Part shown: one piece after another, positions 29,221 to 38,591 of the stretch
Numbering within the stretch: the stretch's first letter is position 1
How the letters are laid out: each line of letters opens with the position of its first letter
Assembly: GCF_036860675.1 (NCBI RefSeq)
Contig: NZ_JAYKGK010000003.1
Coordinates: forward strand, 303,163 to 367,162
DNA length: 64,000 nucleotides
DNA from: Rosettibacter primus
GTDB lineage: Bacteria; Bacteroidota; Ignavibacteria; Ignavibacteriales; Melioribacteraceae
Direction: 5' to 3'
Notes under the pieces: generated by a model
The model's input: only the letters and a program-made list of their open reading frames with translations
Databases searched by the model: none
What the model was told of the DNA's origin: nothing
Made by a program: the position numbers and the translations under genes

Positions 29221-29230
29221 AGTTTTGGAA

Positions 29231-29242
29231 GGGTTTAAACCC
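29231..29242. repeat. 12-bp perfect palindrome GGGTTTAAACCC
   Basis: A perfect palindrome directly downstream of the tandem TTATCAACA boxes, followed by CACGTG and a further TGGG that could pair with CCCA. It is the only GC-containing structured element in the otherwise A/T-dominated spacer. Confidence 0.6.
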
Positions 29243-29363
29243 ACGTGAAAATATGGGTTGGAAATCATAAGAGCAAATTAATTTTTAAGAATAATTTAAA
29301 AATTTTTCTAATAAAGAAAGAAAATAAATTTGATTAGTTTTGAGTTAAATAAAAGGAAGAACA

Positions 29364-30338
29364 ATGAAAAATATTTTGATTGTTTTTACAGGCGGAACCT
29401 TTTCAATGAGAATAGACGAGGAAACAAAAGCGGCAATTCCCCATTTTCATGGAGAAGAATTAATTAAATTAATTCCAGAAGCAAAAGAATTAGCAAATAT
29501 TTCTATATATGAGTTCGGGAATTATCCTGGACCGCATATGACACCACAATTAATGTTAGAATTATCAAAAGAAATAAAAAAATTTATTAGTGATGAAAAC
29601 ATTGATGGAATTATTATCACACATGGAACAGACACATTAGAAGAGACAGCATATTTTCTGGATTTGGTAATTAAAACAGATAAACCGATAGTAGTAATAG
29701 GAGCAATGAAAACAAGTTCCGAACCAGACTGGGATGGACCACGAAATATGATTGATGCAATACACATTATTAATAATTCTAATAGTAGAGGTCTTGGAGT
29801 TCTTGTTTGTTTGAATGGTGAAATTAATGCAGCAAGTGAAGTTACAAAAACACATACAGAAGATATTGAAACATTTAGAAGTCTCGATTTTGGCGCGCTT
29901 GGTTTTGTTGAAAGGGGAAAAGTAATATTTAATCGGTTGCCGAGAAAACTTGAGAAATTCGAAACAGAAAAAATTAATTCTAATGTTGATTTAATTAAAG
30001 TATATGCAGGAATGGATGAAAAATTTTTCCGTTTCTCAGCAGACAGTGGAGTTGATGGAATAGTAGTAGAAGCAATGGGAGTAGGAAATGTTCCTCCAAA
30101 AGCATTTGATGGAATAAAATATGCAATTGAAAAAAATATACCTGTAGTTCTTGTATCAAGATGTCCAGCAGGAGAAACACTTGATATCTATGGATATCCA
30201 GGTGCGGGCAAATGGTTAAAACAAATAGGAGTAATTTTTGCAGAATATTTAAATGGACAGAAAGCAAGAATCAAATTAATTGTTTGTCTTGGTATTACAA
30301 AAGATGTAAATCATCTAAGAAAAATGTTTGAAGGCTGA
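29364..30338 (+). CDS. L-asparaginase family protein (type I-like)
   Basis: The 324-residue amidohydrolase has the two active-site threonine motifs of the asparaginase/glutaminase family: TGGTFSMR at residues 9-16 and the HGTDTLEETA motif near 90. It would hydrolyse asparagine to aspartate and ammonia in the cytoplasm (no signal peptide). A Lys is expected after the second motif; GAMKTSSEPDWDG near 118-130 fits. GGAAGAACA precedes the ATG as a ribosome-binding site. It is the first plus-strand gene to the right of the candidate origin. Confidence 0.92.
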   Translation: MKNILIVFTGGTFSMRIDEETKAAIPHFHGEELIKLIPEAKELANISIYEFGNYPGPHMTPQLMLELSKEIKKFISDENIDGIIITHGTDTLEETAYFLDLVIKTDKPIVVIGAMKTSSEPDWDGPRNMIDAIHIINNSNSRGLGVLVCLNGEINAASEVTKTHTEDIETFRSLDFGALGFVERGKVIFNRLPRKLEKFETEKINSNVDLIKVYAGMDEKFFRFSADSGVDGIVVEAMGVGNVPPKAFDGIKYAIEKNIPVVLVSRCPAGETLDIYGYPGAGKWLKQIGVIFAEYLNGQKARIKLIVCLGITKDVNHLRKMFEG

Positions 30339-30852
30339 ATTGAAGAAAGAGCTTGAAAAATGGATTTGCACAGTGTTGCTAATTCCAATTATTATTTTTT
30401 TAATTATCAACAAGGGGAAATTTATTTTTATTGATTATATCAATTTACTAATTCATGAAGGAGGGCATGGTATATTCAAAATCTTTGGAAAATTTTTACA
30501 CGCAATAGGAGGGACACTTACACAAATTTTAATTCCTGTTATGTTTGTTATTTATTATTTGAAAAATGAAAAAATTTTTATTTCACAGATACTTTTGGTT
30601 TGGCTTGGAGAAAACTTTTTGAATATTAGTGTTTATGCAGCAGATGCGAGAACACAAAAGCTGCCATTATTAGGGGGTAAAAAAGTATATCACGACTGGA
30701 ACTATATTTTGAATGAACTCGGAATTTTGAATTATGATTTTATAGTTGGAGAAATTTTTTACTTTATTGGCATAATAATTTTTATTATTGCTCTATTGCT
30801 ACCTTTAAATAGAAGGGGCTACAAAAAAGAAGATATTGATTTAAAGTTGTAG
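30328..30852 (+). CDS. Small membrane protein with HExxH motif, function unknown
   Basis: The 174-residue protein starts at a TTG that overlaps the end of the asparaginase gene by 11 bp, suggesting coupling. It has about four hydrophobic segments (about 12-30, 60-80, 85-105 and 140-162). Between the first two lies LLIHEGGHGIFKIFGKFLHAIGG, whose HEGGH fits the zinc-binding HExxH of membrane metalloproteases (M50-like). The second ligand motif expected for M50 is not evident. Its role is unknown; it could be a degenerate or divergent intramembrane protease. Confidence 0.75.
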   Translation: MKAELKKELEKWICTVLLIPIIIFLIINKGKFIFIDYINLLIHEGGHGIFKIFGKFLHAIGGTLTQILIPVMFVIYYLKNEKIFISQILLVWLGENFLNISVYAADARTQKLPLLGGKKVYHDWNYILNELGILNYDFIVGEIFYFIGIIIFIIALLLPLNRRGYKKEDIDLKL

Positions 30853-30856
30853 CCCC
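30815..30856. terminator. Bidirectional intrinsic terminator
   Basis: GGGGCTACAA (30815-30824) pairs perfectly with TTGTAGCCCC (30847-30856) across a 22-nt loop, and the left arm lies inside the end of the preceding gene. An A/T run follows on both sides (AAAATATTTT on plus, TTCTATTT on minus). It separates two convergent genes. Confidence 0.75.
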
Positions 30857-30867
30857 AAAATATTTTC

Positions 30868-32172
30868 TTACCAGCCAATAAAAATCAATTGAATTAATAT
30901 AAAAATAGGAAGTAACACGATTAATGAAAATTTATACATGTAAGCAAAGAAACTGGGCATTTTAATATTGTTTTCTTCTGCAACAGCTTTAACCATAAAA
31001 TTTGGTCCGTTTCCAATGTAAGTCATACTTCCAAACAATACAGCAGCTACAGAAATTGCTTTTAACAATTCCTCTGGAATTCCTGCTACAAGAGTCCCCG
31101 TATTTATTCCCAGTCCTAAAGCTAATGAATGAAATGTTACAGCGGTTGGAGTATTGTCAAGAAAACTACTTAGTAACCCAGTGTAATAGTAAAATTGATG
31201 TGGTAATGTAACACCAAGCGTGTGAGCATTTACTTCAAGATATAACAAACAAGGAACCATAGTTATAAAAATTCCTAAGAACAGGTAAGCAACTTCTTTA
31301 ATTGGCTCCCAAGTAAAATTGTTAGATTCTCTTGTGAGTTTAGGAGTAAATAAGAGAGAAAGAATAGCCATAGAAAGTATTGCACCTTCTCTAATAAACT
31401 TGTAGTATTCATTCTCTTCAATAAAGTGCAGATATTGTTCATTTAAAAATGCTACAGATAAAACAACCCCAGCAAGCCAGAGGAAATTTATTTTTCCTTC
31501 TAACTTTATCGGACGAATGTTAGTTTTATCTTTTTGAATTGAAGCTTTTGGTTCCTTTTTGTAGTAATAATTGTCAACCAGGAAATAAATTATTAATAAT
31601 ACTGCGTTAGTGAAGAACCATTCCGGAAACAGCTTTAGGAACCATGTAAAGTGAGCACCACGCAGATACATCATAAATAATGGCGGATCGCCAAGAGGGG
31701 TTAATAAGCCACCGCAATTAGCTACAATTCCTATAAAGAATAGAATTGTATGAACCTTAAATTGTCTTTCTTTATTTGTTTGAATAACCGGACGAATTAG
31801 GAGCATAGCAGCACCAGTAGTTCCCATAAATGAAGCTAGAACAGCTCCAATCCCTAAAAATAAAGTGTTAATAGAAGGTTTTGCCTCAATGTCTCCTGAT
31901 AGATAAATTCCACCGGTTATAGTAAAAAGAGAACCAAGCAGAATAATAAAAGGGATGTAATCAAACACCAGGGTTTCATAAAGATGTTCACCTAAATTAG
32001 AGGACAGAAGGAAAATTGTGGCAGGGATACTCAAGATAATTGCAATAATGAGTTTGTTTGAATTTTTTTCCCAAAAATGATTCCATACCAGTGGAAAAAT
32101 TGCAATAGATAATAGCATCAATACGAAAGGAAGTAAACTAAGCAAAGGAATAGAGATACTGTGTGTTTCCAT
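30868..32172 (-). CDS. CitMHS/NhaD-like sodium:proton or citrate antiporter
   Basis: The 434-residue protein has about 11 hydrophobic segments and two inverted repeats with ASFMGTTGAAMLLIRP and DNTPTAVTFHSLALGLG, the helix-break motifs of the ion transporter superfamily. FGSMTYIGNGPNFMVKAVAEE near the C-terminus is typical of the putative citrate/Na+:H+ antiporters of this group (CitMHS_2 type). The transported ion is not readable. It is transcribed alone towards the bidirectional terminator. Confidence 0.85.
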   Translation of the reverse strand: METHSISIPLLSLLPFVLMLLSIAIFPLVWNHFWEKNSNKLIIAIILSIPATIFLLSSNLGEHLYETLVFDYIPFIILLGSLFTITGGIYLSGDIEAKPSINTLFLGIGAVLASFMGTTGAAMLLIRPVIQTNKERQFKVHTILFFIGIVANCGGLLTPLGDPPLFMMYLRGAHFTWFLKLFPEWFFTNAVLLIIYFLVDNYYYKKEPKASIQKDKTNIRPIKLEGKINFLWLAGVVLSVAFLNEQYLHFIEENEYYKFIREGAILSMAILSLLFTPKLTRESNNFTWEPIKEVAYLFLGIFITMVPCLLYLEVNAHTLGVTLPHQFYYYTGLLSSFLDNTPTAVTFHSLALGLGINTGTLVAGIPEELLKAISVAAVLFGSMTYIGNGPNFMVKAVAEENNIKMPSFFAYMYKFSLIVLLPIFILIQLIFIGW

Positions 32173-32358
32173 TTTTTCTCACATAAATTAGTTAAAAATT
32201 CCTGCAAAACTAAAATTTATATGATAATGAATCAATTAAAGCAAGAAATTTAACAGAAAAATAACCAGCTGATTTAATATTACTTTTTAAATAGTTATGA
32301 TTAAAATAAGATTATTATCTTTTGTAAATTTGTTTTACGAAATAAAAAAGATAAAGAA

Positions 32359-33546
32359 ATGCTTGACCCAAAAACATTTCACAGAAAGCTTGACTCTCTT
32401 CTTTCAAAAATAGGACAGGAAAAATCTGGAAAGGATTTTCTATCTACAATAGTAACCGAGCTCGAAAAAACTTTTGGTTACGATTTACATATTGGTAATG
32501 GAAGAATTTATGAAGAAAGAGATAATGAATATGTATTAATCTTCTCGAAAGAAAATCATCCAATGGAAAAAATACCAGCAGATTCAAAGGCAGTACAGTT
32601 ATTACTGAAATCAAAAACATATATATTCGATAATCCTGAAGTGTCTATTGATAATACTGTTGGCAGAAATGGTGAGTATAGAATACCTGCAGCTATTACA
32701 GTAAGAGGAAAAGAACAAAGATGGATATTTATTTTTGATTTGATGAGTGGCTGGATAAGAGAAGAAATTGAATTATGCTTAAATGCAGTGCGAACAGTTT
32801 TAAATTATAGATTAACATCAGAAGCAGTAAAAAGTGAAATGGAACAGGCAGTTCAAATTCAGCAAAGTTTATTGCCTCTTACTGCTCCTGAATTTGAAGG
32901 GCTGACAATTGCAGGTAGATCTATTCCAGCAGAAATGGTCGGTGGCGACCTTTATGATTACTTTAATTTCGATAACGAAGTTTTTGGTGTTTGTATCGGC
33001 GATGCGAGCGGACATGGATTGCCTGCAGCTTTGCTTGTAAGAGATGTTGTAACAGGATTGAGGATGGGTCTTGAAAAACATCTTAAAATGGTTTATACAT
33101 TTAAGAAACTTAATAATGTTATTTATAGAAGTGTTTATTCCACAAGTTTTGTTTCGTTGTTTTATGCAGAAATTGAGAAGAATGGTAATATAATCTATGT
33201 AAATGCGGGTCATCCAGCGCCTTTACTATACGATGGCAATGAATTTATAGAACTAGATTCTACAGGATTAATTTTTGGTGCACTCCCCGAAATAAACATT
33301 CATCGCGGCCATGCATTTATGAAACCAAATAGTTTGCTAATTCTTTACAGTGATGGAATTATTGAGAGAAAAAACAGCAATGAAAATGATTTTGATATTA
33401 CAGGATTAAAAAAAATAATTAAAGAACATTTTGATAAAACACCAGAACAACTTCTCGATATAATCTTTGATACACTTTACGTATATGGAGGAGGAAAAAA
33501 ATGGGATGATGATGCAACGGTTGTTATTGTAAGAAGAGATAAATAA
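32359..33546 (+). CDS. SpoIIE/RsbU-type PP2C phosphatase
   Basis: The 395-residue protein has an N-terminal GAF-like region (about 10-155) and a PP2C-like SpoIIE domain. Metal ligands are seen in IPAEMVGGDLYDY near 195, GDASGHGLPAAL near 215, NAGHPAP near 288 and YSDGIIERK near 330. Enzymes of this kind dephosphorylate anti-sigma factor antagonists and so control stress responses. No anti-sigma or antagonist gene lies next to it. The downstream ClC gene begins 12 bp later. Confidence 0.92.
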   Translation: MLDPKTFHRKLDSLLSKIGQEKSGKDFLSTIVTELEKTFGYDLHIGNGRIYEERDNEYVLIFSKENHPMEKIPADSKAVQLLLKSKTYIFDNPEVSIDNTVGRNGEYRIPAAITVRGKEQRWIFIFDLMSGWIREEIELCLNAVRTVLNYRLTSEAVKSEMEQAVQIQQSLLPLTAPEFEGLTIAGRSIPAEMVGGDLYDYFNFDNEVFGVCIGDASGHGLPAALLVRDVVTGLRMGLEKHLKMVYTFKKLNNVIYRSVYSTSFVSLFYAEIEKNGNIIYVNAGHPAPLLYDGNEFIELDSTGLIFGALPEINIHRGHAFMKPNSLLILYSDGIIERKNSNENDFDITGLKKIIKEHFDKTPEQLLDIIFDTLYVYGGGKKWDDDATVVIVRRDK

Positions 33547-33558
33547 GAGGATATATAA

Positions 33559-35580
33559 TTGAATAAAGAAATAATAAAAAAGTTCTTTTCTCAAACAATT
33601 AGAAATGATTTTACATTAAATATAATTTATGCTGTAGCAACAGGAATAATTGTAGGACTTTCTGCAGTTCTTTTTCACAATTCAATAGAATTTTTTAACG
33701 AACTATTTTTTCATCAAACAGCAAGTGGTTTATTTTTCCTTGGAGCCGCAGCGGTTATTATTATTCCTGCAATTGGAATGTTAATACAGAGTGTAATGAT
33801 TTTTCTTTCGCCAGAATATGCAAGCAAAAAGGGAGTTACAGAAGTTATTAAAGCAGTAGCATTAAATGGAAATAGAATTCCTTTTCGCTCAACAATATTT
33901 AATTTTCTTGCCTCAGTTATAAGTATTGGTTCCGGTAATACTGTTGGTCCAGAAGGTCCGGCTGCTCGTCTTGGAGGCGGAATAGCAAATAAATTTGCTT
34001 TTGTTTTTAAGTTACCTGATAATAAAAAAAGTATTCTTACTGCTGCAGGCGCAGGAGCCGCTATATCAGCAATTTTTAATACCCCAATCGGAGGAATTTT
34101 CTTTGCCCTCGAAATAATTTTATTAAATGAATTTTCAACTACAAGCGTTCCTATTTTAATTCTTTCTTCTATTTCTGCAAGTGCTATCTCAAGAACTTTT
34201 TTAGGAAACGAATCAATTTTTGTTTTTCACAGCCCAAATCCAGGAAGTTATCTTTATTTATATCATTATGCATTACTGGGAGTGCTGGCAGGTATAATTT
34301 CTTTTGCATTTGTAAGTTATTCAAATAAAACAGAAAAAATTTTTAGTAGAATACTAAAAAAAATTCCTCAGTGGATTGTTATGACTTCTATTGGTTTGCT
34401 GGTTGGCATAACAGGATATTTTTATAAATATATTTTTGGCATAGGTTATAATGGGATTAATCAAATTTTATCTGGTTCTTTAACTTTTCAGGTGGTTTTA
34501 ATTTTGCTTGTTTTGAAATTTATTCTTGTGCCGCTTATTCTAAATTCAGGTGGTTTTGGAGGTATTTTTGCACCATCATTGTTTATAGGTGCATGTTCTG
34601 GTTATTTATATGGTTCTGGATTAAATTATCTTTTGGGGAATCAATTTGATGTTACAGCATTTGTTCTCGTTGGAATGGGGGCAGTCCTAGGTGGGATAAA
34701 TTTCATACCAATTTCTGCTATTCTTATAATTTTTGAAATGACAAAGGATTATTCATTTATACTTCCTTTGATGCTAGCAGTTGTAACAAGCACAATGTTT
34801 GTACAGCTGACCTTAAAAAAATCTATTCATGAGAGATATCTTGAACAGCAAGGTTATCGTATTTCAACAACAAGAGATATTAAGTTTAGATTAATTCCTG
34901 TAAAATCTGTAATGAGAAAGGACATAGTTCTAATTTCAGAAGATACACTATTACCGCATTTAATAAAAGATTTAATAGAAAGTAAACAAAGCGTTTTTTA
35001 TGTTGTTGATAAAGAAGGAAATTTGAATGGGTATATTTCTGAATCTGAATTAAAGGAATTAATTACAGAATATGAAAGTATAAGAGATATACTTGTTGCA
35101 AGAGACATATCAAAAAATAAAATTGTAACTGTATTGGAAGACGATACTTTGGATGAGGTTTTAAAACTATTTGAGATTTATGATATTAATGAAATTCCAG
35201 TAATATCTGCTGACAAAAAGAAAGTACTCGGAACAATAAGCAGAAATGATATTATTGCTGTTTATAACAAAGAAAATCTCAGGGCAGAAATTATTGAACA
35301 ATTATCATTCAATTTATTAAAACTGGAAAAAGTTAAAAGGATAAAAGTTTTTGAAGGGTATTCCATAATAGAAAAAATTCCGCCACAAGAACTAATTGGA
35401 AAAACACTTTCGCAACTTGATTTTAGAAAGAATTTTGGCTTAGAAATCTTAATGATAAAAAAAGATTTTTCAAAGAACGAAAATATTGTTTTCCCGCATT
35501 CAAATTATGTTATTGAAAAAGATGATAAACTAATTTTGTTTGGCAAAGATGAAGATGTAGATAATTTTGAAAATTTGTAG
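33559..35580 (+). CDS. ClC-type chloride channel/antiporter with CBS pair and TrkA_C-like domain
   Basis: The 673-residue protein starts at TTG with AGAGG 8 bp upstream. The ClC domain (about 15-430) has GSGNTVGPEGPAARLGG near 132, with the gating glutamate of GxEGP, and GFGGIFAPSLFIG near 335. After it come two CBS motifs (about 455-510 and 520-575) and a C-terminal RCK/TrkA_C-like domain (about 595-670; QELIGKTLSQLDFRKNFGLEILMI). Such proteins move Cl-, often in exchange for H+, under nucleotide control. Few ClC proteins carry both CBS and TrkA_C domains. Confidence 0.92.
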   Translation: MNKEIIKKFFSQTIRNDFTLNIIYAVATGIIVGLSAVLFHNSIEFFNELFFHQTASGLFFLGAAAVIIIPAIGMLIQSVMIFLSPEYASKKGVTEVIKAVALNGNRIPFRSTIFNFLASVISIGSGNTVGPEGPAARLGGGIANKFAFVFKLPDNKKSILTAAGAGAAISAIFNTPIGGIFFALEIILLNEFSTTSVPILILSSISASAISRTFLGNESIFVFHSPNPGSYLYLYHYALLGVLAGIISFAFVSYSNKTEKIFSRILKKIPQWIVMTSIGLLVGITGYFYKYIFGIGYNGINQILSGSLTFQVVLILLVLKFILVPLILNSGGFGGIFAPSLFIGACSGYLYGSGLNYLLGNQFDVTAFVLVGMGAVLGGINFIPISAILIIFEMTKDYSFILPLMLAVVTSTMFVQLTLKKSIHERYLEQQGYRISTTRDIKFRLIPVKSVMRKDIVLISEDTLLPHLIKDLIESKQSVFYVVDKEGNLNGYISESELKELITEYESIRDILVARDISKNKIVTVLEDDTLDEVLKLFEIYDINEIPVISADKKKVLGTISRNDIIAVYNKENLRAEIIEQLSFNLLKLEKVKRIKVFEGYSIIEKIPPQELIGKTLSQLDFRKNFGLEILMIKKDFSKNENIVFPHSNYVIEKDDKLILFGKDEDVDNFENL

Positions 35581-35586
35581 AAATTT

Positions 35587-36468
35587 TTAATTGTTTGTTT
35601 TTATTTGCTGAATAATAATCCCGCCAACAATAAAAATTAATCCTAAAATTGAAGAAGCAAATAGTTTTTCTCCAAGAATAACAGAGATAAAAATCAATGA
35701 GATAAAAGGAGAAAGATAAGCAAGAGTGGCAGTATGTGCTTTATTTTCACTTAACGATAATGCTTTCATCCAGAGAAAAAATGTTATCCCCATTTCAAAA
35801 AAACCGATGTAAACCGAACCTAAAAAATACTTTGGTTCGAAATCAAAATGATTTTCAAAAAATAAAGTATAGATACCAATTAATATTGTCCCAAACAAGA
35901 ATGAACCAAAAAGTTTTTCTGACGGTTCTCTGCTGTCAAGTAAATTTAATATCCAGAATAAACCCCAAACAACAGAACTTCCAATGGCAAGGCTTACTCC
36001 AGTAATGTTGTGAAAATGAAGACTTATTAAATTTCCTCTTGTTGCAATAATAATTACGCCAGTGAAAGCTATGAACAAACCAAGTATAGTCCTCAAAGTC
36101 AATTTATTTTTTAAGAACAGAACAGAAAAAATTGAAATAACTATAGGCCATGTATAATTTAAAGGAAGAGCTTCCTGAGCAGGCAATATTGAGTATGCCT
36201 TAAATAAAATTAAGTAATAAAGAAAAGGATTAATAATGCCAAGAACCAGATTGTTTTTAAAATCTTTTCCTTTGATTATTAAATAAATATTTTTTTTATT
36301 ATTGATGAACTCGAAGACAAAAAAAATAATAGTGCTAGTTAAAGAAGAAATTAACAACAAATGAGTAACACTCATTCCTTTTAGTGTAAGTTTAAATGCT
36401 GTGGCCGAAGTTGACCATAGTATGATTGAAGCAATAGCAAATAAAAATGATTTTAACTTATTGTTCAT
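35587..36468 (-). CDS. DMT-superfamily (EamA) permease
   Basis: The 293-residue protein has ten hydrophobic segments in two EamA repeats (about 5-140 and 150-285). The second repeat has ATLAYLSPFISLIFISVILGEKL, a typical EamA motif. These inner-membrane proteins export amino acids or other metabolites; the substrate is unknown. It ends 7 bp from the ClC gene on the opposite strand. Confidence 0.9.
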   Translation of the reverse strand: MNNKLKSFLFAIASIILWSTSATAFKLTLKGMSVTHLLLISSLTSTIIFFVFEFINNKKNIYLIIKGKDFKNNLVLGIINPFLYYLILFKAYSILPAQEALPLNYTWPIVISIFSVLFLKNKLTLRTILGLFIAFTGVIIIATRGNLISLHFHNITGVSLAIGSSVVWGLFWILNLLDSREPSEKLFGSFLFGTILIGIYTLFFENHFDFEPKYFLGSVYIGFFEMGITFFLWMKALSLSENKAHTATLAYLSPFISLIFISVILGEKLFASSILGLIFIVGGIIIQQIKTNN

Positions 36469-36666
36469 TAAAAAATAATTTTATTTATAATTGTATTATA
36501 ATTAAACCTGTATGACAAGTCAAACTACTATCATGAATCAACTATGTTAATAGGTTAAAATTAGCGAGGCATATTTTTTACTGTGTCAAATAAATTTATT
36601 TTTTGTTTGAACCCAATACACTATTTTGATATTGGCAATAAATAATTACTTATCAAAAGGTGGAAT

Positions 36667-38061
36667 ATGTTTTCAGCAAAAATTTATAAACAAAGAAGAA
36701 CTGAATTGAAGAAAAAAATTGAAAAAGGATTAATTCTTTTTCTAGGAAATGATGAATCCCCTATGAATTATGCAGATAATGCTTATAAATTTCGTCAGGA
36801 CAGCACATTTCTTTATTACTTTGGAATTGATGAACCAAATTTTGCAGCTATTATAGATATTGATGAAAACAAAGAAATGATTTTTGGAAATGATTTTACT
36901 ATTGATGAAATCGTCTGGATGGGACCACAGAAAACTGTAAAACAAAAAGCAGCAAAATGCGGAGTTAATCTAACTTTTAAGATGAACGAACTGGAAAATA
37001 TTCTGAAGGCTGCTTTAGCAAAAGGAAGAAAAATTCACTTCATTCCTCAGTATCGGCATAGTAATATGATTAAGTTGCAAATTCTGCTTGGCATTGATGC
37101 CTCAAGAGTGAATGATTATGCTTCACAGGAATTGATTAAAGCTGTGGCAGAACAACGGGCTGTAAAATCTAAGGAAGAATTAGAAGAAATTGAAAAAGCA
37201 ATATCAATAGCATACGAAATGCAGGTTGCTGCAATGAAATTTGCAAAAGCTGGAATGATGGAAAAAGAAGTTGCTGGATTTATTGAAGGCATTGCAATTT
37301 CAATGGGAAGCGGTCTTTCTTTTCCAGTAATATTTTCAAAACATGGGGAAACTCTTCATAATCATTTTTATGGAAATAAATTAAACAATGGAGATATAGT
37401 TGTAAATGATTCCGGGGCAGAAAGTCTTTTACATTATGCAAGTGATATAACAAGAACATTTCCTGTAAGTGGAAAATTTACTCAGATGCAAAAAGAAATA
37501 TATGAAATTGTATTGCTTGCACAATTAACAGCTATAAAATCAATTAAGCCAGGAGTTAGTTATAAAGATATTCACTTGAAAGCATCTACAGTTATTGCCG
37601 ATGGATTAAAAGCACTTGGACTGATGAAAGGCGATGTAAAGCAGGCAGTAAAAGAAGGGGCTCATGCTCTTTTCTTTCCGCATGGACTTGGACATCTGCT
37701 TGGACTTGATGTTCATGATCTCGAAAATTTTGGGGAAAGCAATTTTGGTTATGATAATAAAATTAAAAGAAGTTCTCAGTTCGGTCTAAAATCACTGCGT
37801 TATGCAAAAGCACTTGTCCCTGGAATTGTAATTACTGTTGAACCAGGTATTTATTTTATTCCTCAACTGATTGAAAAATGGGAAGCAGAAAAAAAATTTA
37901 CTCAATTTATTAATTACCAGAAATTACAAGCATATAAAAATTTTGGTGGAATTAGAATTGAAGATGATGTTCTTGTAACTGAGACAGGAAGTAAAGTTCT
38001 TGGGAAACCAATTCCAAAGTTTGTTGATGAAGTGGAAGAAGTTTCATCAAGTAAAATTTAG
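36667..38061 (+). CDS. Xaa-Pro aminopeptidase (aminopeptidase P, M24B)
   Basis: The 464-residue protein has an N-terminal AMP_N domain (about 1-135) and the pita-bread domain. Dimetal ligands are in VNDSGAESLLHYASDITR, PHGLGHLLGLDVHD, VEPGIYF and GIRIEDDVLVT. It releases an N-terminal residue that precedes proline and helps finish peptide breakdown in the cytoplasm. GGTGGA before the ATG serves as the ribosome-binding site. Confidence 0.94.
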   Translation: MFSAKIYKQRRTELKKKIEKGLILFLGNDESPMNYADNAYKFRQDSTFLYYFGIDEPNFAAIIDIDENKEMIFGNDFTIDEIVWMGPQKTVKQKAAKCGVNLTFKMNELENILKAALAKGRKIHFIPQYRHSNMIKLQILLGIDASRVNDYASQELIKAVAEQRAVKSKEELEEIEKAISIAYEMQVAAMKFAKAGMMEKEVAGFIEGIAISMGSGLSFPVIFSKHGETLHNHFYGNKLNNGDIVVNDSGAESLLHYASDITRTFPVSGKFTQMQKEIYEIVLLAQLTAIKSIKPGVSYKDIHLKASTVIADGLKALGLMKGDVKQAVKEGAHALFFPHGLGHLLGLDVHDLENFGESNFGYDNKIKRSSQFGLKSLRYAKALVPGIVITVEPGIYFIPQLIEKWEAEKKFTQFINYQKLQAYKNFGGIRIEDDVLVTETGSKVLGKPIPKFVDEVEEVSSSKI

Positions 38062-38152
38062 AATTTGCAGATGATTTTTTTTCTTGCAATTCATTGTCCA
38101 AAAATATTAGATTAAAATGGACATTAAGACTGAATAGAAATTAGGAGGTAAA

Positions 38153-38581
38153 ATGAAATCAATAAAAGAAAAAGTACTTTCAAAAAAAATATTGACAGTT
38201 AAATCCGGAACCAATATTTATGATACAGTTCTTTTTATGGCAGAGCATAATATTGGTCTTGTACCAGTACTTGGCGACGATGGAAAACTTCTCGGGGTAT
38301 TTTCAGAAAGAGATTTGGTAAGACGTGTGATTGCAAATAATCTTGATTTGAAAACTACTAAAGTCGACGATGTTATGTCTAAAGATTTGGTTATTGCAGA
38401 TATTAATGAGACTTATGAAGAATGCTTAAAGAAAATGAAAGACCGCGGCACAAGACATATTCTGATTATTGAAAATGAAAAATTAGCCGGAATACTTTCT
38501 ATAAGGGATTTATTAGAGATAGATTTGAAAGTTCAAAAAGAAACAATAGAAGTTCTTCATAATTACATTTATTCAAAATAG
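38153..38581 (+). CDS. CBS-domain pair protein
   Basis: The 142-residue protein is almost entirely two CBS domains (about 5-60 and 72-130; GVFSERDLVRRVIA ends the first and GILSIRDLLEIDL the second). Such stand-alone modules sense adenine nucleotides and regulate a partner. AGGAGGT lies 6 bp before the ATG. It shares an operon-like row with DUF2721 (10 bp) and aat. Confidence 0.9.
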   Translation: MKSIKEKVLSKKILTVKSGTNIYDTVLFMAEHNIGLVPVLGDDGKLLGVFSERDLVRRVIANNLDLKTTKVDDVMSKDLVIADINETYEECLKKMKDRGTRHILIIENEKLAGILSIRDLLEIDLKVQKETIEVLHNYIYSK

Positions 38582-38591
38582 GTAAGGTAAA

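Larger units (their letters stand above)
28972..29363. other. Candidate replication origin (oriC) between dnaA and the ansA-like gene
   Basis: This stretch of almost 400 bp holds no gene. It contains an exact DnaA box TTATCCACA (28974-28982), two nonamer pairs spaced by 11 bp (GTATCAACA 29049-29057 with TTATTAACA 29060-29068; TTATCAACA 29201-29209 and 29212-29220) and long A/T tracts (29010-29160 and 29280-29330) suitable for unwinding. Gene direction changes from minus to plus across it, as around a diverging origin. The identification is by content; activity is not shown. Confidence 0.75.

Noticed and set aside
29237..29252. parS-like segment around CACGTGAAA
   Set aside because: Only 9 of 16 bases match the consensus TGTTTCACGTGAAACA and the left half-site is missing.
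38090..38130. Short TGTCCA...TGGACA inverted repeat before the CBS gene
   Set aside because: Six base pairs with a long loop and no T-run; probably chance.
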